64,000 nucleotides of DNA. Origin: Jeotgalibacillus marinus. GTDB taxonomy: Bacteria > Bacillota > Bacilli > Bacillales > Jeotgalibacillaceae. How positions within the stretch are numbered: position 1 is the stretch's first letter; each line of letters begins with the position of its first letter. The stretch is taken from positions 1 through 64,000 of the forward strand of contig NZ_JBFMIA010000010.1 in the NCBI RefSeq assembly GCF_040801915.1, in the 5' to 3' direction. The position numbers and the translations under genes are program-made. The notes below the pieces were generated by a model. That model saw nothing but the letters and a program-made list of their open reading frames with translations, made no database searches and had not been told where the DNA came from. This document shows positions 57,265 through 64,000 of this stretch, piece after piece.

Positions 57265-58410
57265 TTACTTGTCGACCATACCATAATCGGTAACTGTAAT
57301 ATTTACATCATATTCAATCGCTGTCTGACTAAAAATTTCATCCCAGTTATCTTTATGCTCTTTCCAGTAAGTTGGGTAGTTAATGCGAACGTATTTCCTA
57401 AAATCAATCGCATCTACTTGAAATTCTTCTTGCAATTTTCTTAAGCTATTTCCAATATAACTTTCCACCTGTTCTTTGAGCAATTTCTCTAACTTATCTA
57501 ATTGTTCTTCTTTAGTGATCTCGTCTGATTCATTGAAGACTTCAGAGACCCATCCTTCTGATTCTATTTCTACGTTAAAGCTGAGCTCGTTATTTTTTAG
57601 TGTAGGTGTGATATCACTCTTTAATGAATTAATCTCGTATACAATCGAGTGTTCTTTCTCTTCGTCATAAACGTTTATGATCCCCGAATCGGTTGACGCA
57701 GTGAGCCAAATGGCCCCTTGAAGGTCACTTTCAGTTAAAAAACCCATTAACTTTAGCGTAGTTCCGTTGATTACAGCTGCCCCTTTGAATGTGATTTCAT
57801 CCTCTTCCTTCACAACATTTTGTAAAAGGAAACTTGTATTCGTATTTAGCTTAGGTAGTAAATTGACAAGTGATATCGGTTCCAGTATTCTAGATGATTT
57901 TGAAGTTTGTATAATACCTGTAATGAGATGCGCGGGAATGTCTGCCGGATCATCAGATTCTAATACATCTCTAGCGACCCCGTCTGTAATGATCACCATA
58001 GAACTTGCTCGAGATTCAGGATTACGTATAAAGTGATCGAGTAGCTCTTGTAGGCTCGTTTGTTGAGCCAGTTCACTACTAATAACAATCAGTCGTTGAT
58101 GTTGAGTAAAGAACGGATTTGGGGTTTTATAATTGATGTCATATGCGCTTTTAAGCAATGAATTACCTGTTTCTTCATAATTTCTGTAAGGCTTGTCTGA
58201 TTGTTCGGAGTTCTCTAATGAACTTGTTGTATCCGTAACATTGGCCACTTGATAGGTAACTGCTAGGTCTTCTTGATCCGTGTCTTGATTCTTGTCTAAG
58301 CCAACCCCAATAACCATACTTAAGTGTTCGATATCCGTTGAACTCCAACACCCTGATAAGAAGAAAATAGAGATGATAAACAAAAGGATGAATCGATTAA
58401 TTGTGCTCAT
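57265..58410 (-). CDS. GerC-type germination lipoprotein 1
   Basis: 381-residue Ger(x)C lipoprotein. Lipobox LSGC with Cys21 followed by WSSTDIEHLSMVIGVGLDKN. Later motifs: NPFFTQHQRLIVISSELAQQ, RNPESRASSMVIITDGVARD and the C-terminal FRKYVRINYPTYWKEHKDNW, DEIFSQTAIEYDVNITV. ATG 58410 overlaps the upstream gerB stop (ATGA) with AAGGAGGAAGG ahead. GerC anchors the receptor at the outer face of the spore inner membrane. Confidence 0.92.
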   Translation of the reverse strand: MSTINRFILLFIISIFFLSGCWSSTDIEHLSMVIGVGLDKNQDTDQEDLAVTYQVANVTDTTSSLENSEQSDKPYRNYEETGNSLLKSAYDINYKTPNPFFTQHQRLIVISSELAQQTSLQELLDHFIRNPESRASSMVIITDGVARDVLESDDPADIPAHLITGIIQTSKSSRILEPISLVNLLPKLNTNTSFLLQNVVKEEDEITFKGAAVINGTTLKLMGFLTESDLQGAIWLTASTDSGIINVYDEEKEHSIVYEINSLKSDITPTLKNNELSFNVEIESEGWVSEVFNESDEITKEEQLDKLEKLLKEQVESYIGNSLRKLQEEFQVDAIDFRKYVRINYPTYWKEHKDNWDEIFSQTAIEYDVNITVTDYGMVDK

Positions 58411-59495
58411 TGAACCTTCCTCCTTATAAAAGAAATGAGTAGCAGGAGACAAGGGACAACCCCAAATAATACAATCCCAACATTAGCATTCATATCTGCT
58501 AACCAAAAGAGTTGATGCAAATTTTGAGGGATCATCGACAGAATAAAAAGGATTGGGAGCAGTCCATAGATAAAACGTTTGATGTCTTTATTAAAAAGCT
58601 GCGAAAAACCAAGTGAAGCAGCATAAAATGAAATAGAGACTGTGGCGAATATTTGCATGATCCAAATGATTAAAAACAAAGAATCTAGACGCTCAAAAAA
58701 GAGTTGTGGGAATTCGAAGGATTGTATTAATAAGATCGTCGGCCAAGTTAAATTTGTAACGCCATCAATCGATAAAGCGCCAATCACCATGACTAGAGTT
58801 AAAAGATAAAGCACTGTCGGTATTAGCACCCCGAGAAAGATGACTTTCTTTGCTTTATGTTGGTCTGTCATAAATGCTTGAATGATCAATATAATCTCTA
58901 TCCCCAAGGAGGAAAATGTCATTGATTTTATATTAAATACTGGCCTAATCCCCTCTCCTAATACTGGACGTAAATGATCAAGATCAAATAAACCAATGCC
59001 CATGAGTGCGATGACAATAAAAGTAAGAATAGTCAAAGGGAAAATAATTTGGAATACACGCGCAATCGATGTAATGCCACCAACAATCAAGTACAGAGAA
59101 AGCCATAAAACAAGAACAATTAGGATCGTAACAGGCGTTCCTTCCAACAAATAGGTTTCTACTACAACTGCCATGATTCTCACTGCAAAGATTGTACCGA
59201 TAATAAAATAAAGGATCATAAAAAGACTGATAAAAAGAGTAAAGAACCTCCCGACAATTAAGTCACTGTACTCGTAAAACGTTTGATTAGGATATCTTTG
59301 ATTGAGCGTGATGATCACAAACCCCATGGCAAGTGGAACCAGGCTGCTAATTAAAAGTGCAATCCAAACATCAGGTGTCCCCACATCATTCGCAGCCGTT
59401 CTAGGAAGCGTTAAAATCCCCACACTCAGCGTTTTGCTAATGATGATAATTGTGGCTTGAGTTGGTGTGATGATTCCATGTTGACTTTTCCTCAT
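58407..59495 (-). CDS. GerB-type spore germination permease 2
   Basis: 362 residues, close paralog of permease 1 (same length, same motifs). Start IITPTQATIIIISKTLSVGI; LPRTAANDVGTPDVWIALLI; LDHLRPVLGEGIRPVFN. Differences from copy 1 cluster in helices near residues 85-110 (RFFTLFISLFMILYFIIGTI) and at the end (LHQLFWLADMNANVGIVLFG). Overlaps gerC 1 by 4 bases. Variation in membrane segments would allow different germinants. Confidence 0.92.
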   Translation of the reverse strand: MRKSQHGIITPTQATIIIISKTLSVGILTLPRTAANDVGTPDVWIALLISSLVPLAMGFVIITLNQRYPNQTFYEYSDLIVGRFFTLFISLFMILYFIIGTIFAVRIMAVVVETYLLEGTPVTILIVLVLWLSLYLIVGGITSIARVFQIIFPLTILTFIVIALMGIGLFDLDHLRPVLGEGIRPVFNIKSMTFSSLGIEIILIIQAFMTDQHKAKKVIFLGVLIPTVLYLLTLVMVIGALSIDGVTNLTWPTILLIQSFEFPQLFFERLDSLFLIIWIMQIFATVSISFYAASLGFSQLFNKDIKRFIYGLLPILFILSMIPQNLHQLFWLADMNANVGIVLFGVVPCLLLLISFIRRKVQ

Positions 59496-59634
59496 TTTTC
59501 ACAATCCTCTCATTAACAAATTCCTGTTTTGAAGGGGGGGTAGTTTAATCGGCATTCTGACCAGTAGGTCTTTCTAGTCGCTTATGAAGTAGGAGGAGCT
59601 GTACTTAAGTTTATAGTTCGCAATCCTGACAACC

Positions 59635-60801
59635 TTAATTGTTAAATTCCATACCATAATCGGTGACCGTAATTTTTACATCATATTCAATTGCTGTCTG
59701 ACTAAAAATTTCATCCCAGTTATCTTTATTTTCGCTCCAGTAAGTTGGATAGTTGATGCGAACGTATTCCCCAAAACCAATCGCATCTACTTGAAATTCT
59801 TCTTGCAATTTTTTTAAGACATTATCAATATGAATTTCTGCGTGTTCTTTGAGCAATTTCTCTAACTTCTCTAATTGTTCTTCCTTAGTGATCTCATCTG
59901 TTACATCGAAAACTTCAGCGACCCATCCTTCTGATTCAATTTCCACGTTAAACGTGAGCTCGTTATTTTTTAGTGTTGGTGTAATAGTACTTGTTAATGA
60001 TGTTAGCTCGTATGAAATCGAATGTTCTTGTTCTTCGTCATAAGCGAGTACAAGCCCCTCATCGGTTGACGCAGTGAGCCACGTAACCCCTTGAAGGTCA
60101 CCTTCAGTCAAAAATCCCATGAGCTTTAGCGTACCTCCATTGATCACACCTGCTCCTTTGAGTTTGACTTCATCCTCTTCCTTTACAATATTTTGTAAAA
60201 GAAAACTTGTATTCGTATTTAGTTTAGGGAGTAACTTGGCAAGTGATATCGGTTCCAGTATTCTAGCCGATTTTGACGTTTGTACTATACCTGTAATGAG
60301 AAGCGAGGGAATGTCTGTCGGGTGGTCAGATTCTAATACATCTCCAGCCACCCCATCTGAAATCATCACCAGATTACTTGTTCGATTTCCAGGGTCACGT
60401 ATAAAATAATCGACTAGCTCTTGTAGACTCGTTTGTTGAGCCAGTTCACTACCAATAACGATCAGTCGTTGATGCTTATTATAGAACGGATTTTGGGTTT
60501 TGTAATTGACGTCATAGGCAGTTTTAAGAATTGATTTTCCTGTTTCTTTATAATTTTTGTAAGGCTTGTCTGATTGTTCAGAGCTCTCTAATGTACTTTG
60601 TGTATCCATAATATTGGCCACTTGATAGGTCACTTCTAGGTATTCATCTTCATCTGTATTTTGATTGCTGTCTTCTTGACTTACATCTAAGCCAACACCA
60701 ACAACCATACTTAAGTGTTCGATGTCCGTTGAACTCCAACATCCTGATAAGAAGACAATAGAGATGATAAACAAAAGGATGAACCGATTGATTTTGTTCA
60801 T
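59635..60801 (-). CDS. GerC-type germination lipoprotein 2
   Basis: 388 residues. Lipobox LSGC, then WSSTDIEHLSMVVGVGLDVS. Carries a short acidic insert (EDSNQNTDEDEYLEVTYQVA) that copy 1 has in shorter form. Motifs NPFYNKHQRLIVIGSELAQQ and YVRINYPTYWSENKDNWDEI. ATG 60801 overlaps the upstream gerB stop. Pairs with gerB 3 by position. Confidence 0.92.
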   Translation of the reverse strand: MNKINRFILLFIISIVFLSGCWSSTDIEHLSMVVGVGLDVSQEDSNQNTDEDEYLEVTYQVANIMDTQSTLESSEQSDKPYKNYKETGKSILKTAYDVNYKTQNPFYNKHQRLIVIGSELAQQTSLQELVDYFIRDPGNRTSNLVMISDGVAGDVLESDHPTDIPSLLITGIVQTSKSARILEPISLAKLLPKLNTNTSFLLQNIVKEEDEVKLKGAGVINGGTLKLMGFLTEGDLQGVTWLTASTDEGLVLAYDEEQEHSISYELTSLTSTITPTLKNNELTFNVEIESEGWVAEVFDVTDEITKEEQLEKLEKLLKEHAEIHIDNVLKKLQEEFQVDAIGFGEYVRINYPTYWSENKDNWDEIFSQTAIEYDVKITVTDYGMEFNN

Positions 60802-61886
60802 TGAACCTTCCTCCTTATAAAAGAGATAAGCAGCAGAAGACAAGGGATAACCCCAAATAACACAAGGGAAACATTAGCAACAATATCTCCTATCCAAAAG
60901 AGCTGGTTCAAATTTCGAGGGATCATCGACAGAATAAAAATGATTGGAAGCAGTCCATAGATGAAACGTTTGATGTCTTTATTAAAAAGTTGTGAAAGAC
61001 CTAGCGAAGCAGCATAAAATGAAATAGAGATTGACGCGAATATTTGCATAATCCAAACGGTTAAAAATAAAGAATCCAAACGCTCAAAAAGAAGTTCTGG
61101 TAATTCGAAAGTTTGTATTAATATGATCGTCGGATAAGTTAGATTTGTAATGCCATTAATCGATAAAACACCAACCACCATGACTACAGTCATAGCATAG
61201 AGCAATGTAGGTATGATCACTCCTAGAAAGATGACTTTCTTTGCTTTATGTTGGTCTGTCATATATGCCTGGATGATCAACATAATTTCAACCCCGATGT
61301 AGGACAACACCGTCGGTTTTATTCCTTTCAGAACAGGAGTAATCCCTTCTCCTAAAACCGGACGTAAATTATTAAGCTCAAATACCCCTAAGCTCATGAG
61401 TGCGATGACAATAAAAATAATGACAGTGAAAGGAAAAATGATTTGGAATACACGTGCAATTGATGTCATCCCACTAACAATTAAGTACAGAGAAAGCCAT
61501 AGAAGAATAACAATCAAGATAGTGACAGGCGTTCCTTCCAACAAATAGCCTTCTACTACTTCTGCCATCATTCTCACTGCAAAGCTTGCAAACGTCATAA
61601 AATAAAGGATCATTAAAAGACCGATAAAAAGAGCAAGCGCCTTCCCTACAATTAAGCTACTGTATTGGTAAAACGTTCGCTCAGGGTATCTTTTATTAAG
61701 CATGATGATCACAAACCCTATGGTAAGTGGAACCAGGCTGCTAATTAAAAGTGTAATCCAAATATCAGGTGTCCCCACTTCATCAGCAACCAATCTAGGA
61801 AGCGTTAAAATCCCCACACCCAGAGTAAAGTTAATGATGAGAATTGTGGCTTGAGTTGGTGAGATGATATTTTGATGTTTCTTCAT
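60798..61886 (-). CDS. GerB-type spore germination permease 3
   Basis: 362 residues. Begins MKKHQNIISPTQATILIINF and LTLPRLVADEVGTPDIWITL; central ELNNLRPVLGEGITPVLKGI carries two extra residues relative to the other copies; ends IPCLLLLISFIRRKVQ. Most diverged of the array in the N-terminal half. Overlaps gerC 2 by 4 bases. Confidence 0.92.
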   Translation of the reverse strand: MKKHQNIISPTQATILIINFTLGVGILTLPRLVADEVGTPDIWITLLISSLVPLTIGFVIIMLNKRYPERTFYQYSSLIVGKALALFIGLLMILYFMTFASFAVRMMAEVVEGYLLEGTPVTILIVILLWLSLYLIVSGMTSIARVFQIIFPFTVIIFIVIALMSLGVFELNNLRPVLGEGITPVLKGIKPTVLSYIGVEIMLIIQAYMTDQHKAKKVIFLGVIIPTLLYAMTVVMVVGVLSINGITNLTYPTIILIQTFELPELLFERLDSLFLTVWIMQIFASISISFYAASLGLSQLFNKDIKRFIYGLLPIIFILSMIPRNLNQLFWIGDIVANVSLVLFGVIPCLLLLISFIRRKVQ

Positions 61887-62063
61887 TTTTCACAATCCTT
61901 TCATTAACATTGACTACTTACGAATGGAGTCCTTAGATCGCAACAATGGCCAACGTTTGTTTCTCTTTTTAATTGGCATTCTGATGAGCTTTCCAGTCGA
62001 TTATTAAGTGGGGGAGAGCTGTACTTACGTTTAGTGTCGACAACTCAATGATTGATGGAAACC

Positions 62064-63227
62064 TTATTCGTCAAATTTCATTCCATAATCGACGACTGAA
62101 ATCTTCACATCATATTCAATCGCTGTCTCACTAAAAATTTCATCCCAGTTATCTTTATGCTCGTTCCAGTAGGTTGGATAGTTGATGCGAACGTATTCTC
62201 CAAAACCAATCGCATCTACTTGAAATTCTTCTTGCAATTTTTTTAATGTCTTCTCAATATCATGTTCCGCATCTTTTTTAATCAACTCTTCTAACTTCTT
62301 TAGTTGTTCTTCCTTAGTGATCTTGTCTGACACATCGAAAACTTCAGAGATCCATCCTTCTGATTCTATTTCCACGTTAAACGTGAGCTTGTTATTTTTT
62401 AGTGTAGGTGTAATATCACTCTTTAAGGATAATACTTCGTATACAATCGCATGTTCTTCTTCGTCAGTAACGAGTACGATCCCCTCATCGGTTGATGCAG
62501 TTAGCCACGTAACCCCATGTATTTCTTCATCATTCAAAAATCCCATTAATGTTAGCGTATCTCCATTGATCACACCTGCTCCCATGAGTTTGACTTCATC
62601 CTCTTCCTTTACAACATTTTGTAAGAGAAAGCTTGTATTCGTATTTAGTTTAGAGAACAACTTGGCAAGTGTTATCGGTTTCAGTATTCTAGCCGATTTT
62701 GCATGGTCTGCAATACCTGTAATGAGAAGCGCGGGAATGTCTGTCGGATCATCAGATTCTAATACATCCCTAGCCATCCCATCTGAAATCATCACCATAG
62801 AACTTGCTCGAGATTCAGGATTACGCTTAAAATGATCGAGTAGCTCTTGTAGACTCGTTTGTTGAGCCAGTTCACTACTAATAACAATCAGTTGTTGATG
62901 CTGACTAAAGAACGGATTTGGGGTTTTGTAATTGACGTCATAGGCGGTTTTAAGTATTGAATTTCCTGTTTCTACATAATTTTTGTAAGGCTTGCCTGAT
63001 TGTTCGGAGTTCTCTAATGAACTTGTTGTCTCCGTAATATTGGCTACTTGATAGGTCACTTCTAATAATTCGTCTTGATCCGTCGTTTGATTCCTTTCCA
63101 CTTGACCTACATCTATGCCAACCCCAATAATCATACTTAAATGTTCGATGTCCGTTGAACTCCAACAGCCTGATAAGAAGACAATAGAGATGATAAACAA
63201 AAGGATGAAGCGATTGATTGTTCTCAT
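62064..63227 (-). CDS. GerC-type germination lipoprotein 3
   Basis: 387 residues. Lipobox LSGC and WSSTDIEHLSMIIGVGIDVG; NPFFSQHQQLIVISSELAQQ; ITGIADHAKSARILKPITLA (a variant of the QTSKSARILEPIS segment of the other copies); C-terminal YVRINYPTYWNEHKDNWDEI. ATG 63227 overlaps the upstream gerB stop. Pairs with gerB 4. Confidence 0.92.
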   Translation of the reverse strand: MRTINRFILLFIISIVFLSGCWSSTDIEHLSMIIGVGIDVGQVERNQTTDQDELLEVTYQVANITETTSSLENSEQSGKPYKNYVETGNSILKTAYDVNYKTPNPFFSQHQQLIVISSELAQQTSLQELLDHFKRNPESRASSMVMISDGMARDVLESDDPTDIPALLITGIADHAKSARILKPITLAKLFSKLNTNTSFLLQNVVKEEDEVKLMGAGVINGDTLTLMGFLNDEEIHGVTWLTASTDEGIVLVTDEEEHAIVYEVLSLKSDITPTLKNNKLTFNVEIESEGWISEVFDVSDKITKEEQLKKLEELIKKDAEHDIEKTLKKLQEEFQVDAIGFGEYVRINYPTYWNEHKDNWDEIFSETAIEYDVKISVVDYGMKFDE

Positions 63228-64000
63228 TGAACCTTCCCCCTTATAAAAGATATGAGCAGTAGAAGACAAGGGACAATCCCAAATAACACAAAGGCAACAT
63301 TAGCAATCATATCTCCTAACCAAGAGAGCTGATACAAATTTTTAGGGGCCATCGACAGAATAAAAATGATTGGAAGGAGACCATACATGAAAGGTTTGAT
63401 GTCTTTATTAAAAAGTTGCGAAAGACCAAGCGAAGCAAGATAAAAGGAAATGGAGAGTGTAGTGAATATTTGCATGGTCCAAATGATTAAAAACACAGAA
63501 TCATACCGCTCAAAAAATAGTTCTGGGAATTCGAAAGATTGTATTAATATGACTGTCGGAAAAGTTAAATTTTTAATACCATCAATCGATAAAGCGCCAA
63601 TCACCATGACTAGAGTTAAAAGGTAGATCACTGTAGGTACTAGCACCCCGAGAAAGATAACTTTCTTTGCTTTATGTTGATCTGTCATAAATGCTTGAAT
63701 GATCAATATAATTTCAACCCCTAAGGTGGATAGTGCCATCGATTTTATTTTAAATATGGGTCTAATTCCCTCTCCTAATACCGGACGTAAATGATTAAGC
63801 TCAAATAACCCTAAGCTCATGAGTGCGACGACAACAAAAGTAAGAATAGTTAAAGGAAAAATGATTTGGGATACACGCGCAATCGATGTAATCCCACCAA
63901 CAACCAGGTACAGAGATAGCCATAGAACAATAACAATCAAGATCGTGATAGGCGTTTCTTCCAACAAATAGATTTCTACTACTTCTGCCATCATTCTCAC
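63224..64000 (-). CDS. GerB-type spore germination permease 4, truncated by the window
   Basis: The last 258 residues are inside the window (from VRMMAEVVEIYLLEETPITI). Same motifs as the other copies: LNHLRPVLGEGIRPIFKIKS, AFMTDQHKAKKVIFLGVLVP, ending LISFIRGKVQ. The start and anything upstream, including any gerA gene, lie outside. Overlaps gerC 3 by 4 bases. Confidence 0.9.
   Translation of the reverse strand: MRMMAEVVEIYLLEETPITILIVIVLWLSLYLVVGGITSIARVSQIIFPLTILTFVVVALMSLGLFELNHLRPVLGEGIRPIFKIKSMALSTLGVEIILIIQAFMTDQHKAKKVIFLGVLVPTVIYLLTLVMVIGALSIDGIKNLTFPTVILIQSFEFPELFFERYDSVFLIIWTMQIFTTLSISFYLASLGLSQLFNKDIKPFMYGLLPIIFILSMAPKNLYQLSWLGDMIANVAFVLFGIVPCLLLLISFIRGKVQ

Noticed and set aside
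62317..62835. Plus-strand 172-codon frame inside gerC 3
   Set aside because: Antisense shadow; matching shadows occur in the other gerC copies because they are paralogs.
1..64000. tRNA, rRNA and riboswitch genes
   Set aside because: No cloverleaf, rRNA core or T-box/riboswitch pattern was recognised by eye; a covariance-model search would be needed to exclude small RNAs.

Overview
The window is a low-GC stretch of Gram-positive chromosome. Tandem spore-germination gerB/gerC genes, nagA-nagB-nagR, yhgD/yhgE, CWB2 cell-wall repeats and Bacillus-style ribosome binding sites all point to an endospore-forming Bacillaceae. Very acidic secreted proteins suggest an alkaliphilic or salt-tolerant member, but the species cannot be fixed from the sequence alone.

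Layout. (a) 1-5.7 kb is the end of a prophage: a tail protein cut by the window edge, a DUF1617 pseudogene with two in-frame stops, a holin and an amidase, then a LexA-controlled sigma-like module. (b) 6-26.5 kb is mostly ordinary chromosome: CWB2 surface protein, MaoC hydratase, acetyltransferases, MOSC protein, drug/metabolite transporter, MerR/TipAS regulator with its own 19-bp-spacer promoter, chemoreceptor, glutamate dehydrogenase family enzyme, S66 peptidase, cyclophilin, and a four-carbon sugar-acid operon (DeoR regulator, DUF1537 kinase, PdxA2, GntP permease). (c) 26.9-31.4 kb is a decayed accessory patch: Cu,Zn-SOD lipoprotein, Nudix, IS6 and phosphopantetheinyl-transferase relics, and a run of very small genes, four of which look paralogous. 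(d) 31.4-45.7 kb is core again: a 5'-nucleotidase-family lipoprotein, the N-acetylglucosamine regulon with paired operators, cutC, yhgD/yhgE, and small membrane and signalling proteins. (e) 45.7-53.6 kb is an accessory island full of IS6 fragments. (f) 53.8-56 kb holds small membrane/YbjQ genes and a TetR/metallo-hydrolase pair. (g) 56-64 kb is a tandem gerB-gerC array running off the window.

The most interesting region is (e). It encodes an SdpA/DUF5819-like membrane-anchored protein, an HTTM (SdpB-like) membrane protein fused to a DUF393 thiol-oxidoreductase domain, and a small secreted precursor with a Gly/Ala/Val-rich hydrophobic core. This resembles the B. subtilis SdpABC toxin-maturation set, but the precursor has no cysteine and the HTTM protein carries a redox domain. 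A broken second precursor with the same C-terminal motif lies 5.6 kb upstream, and both are preceded by the same unusual promoter block. A putative beta-pore-forming protein and a secreted beta-propeller repeat protein lie between them. IS6 fragments bracket the operon.

Other notable signals are a dispersed family of 42-bp tandem repeats (13.8, 33.5-33.9 and 45.7-46.0 kb), the gerBC array with a deleted gerC copy at its distal end, and several regulator/operator pairs readable directly from inverted repeats.
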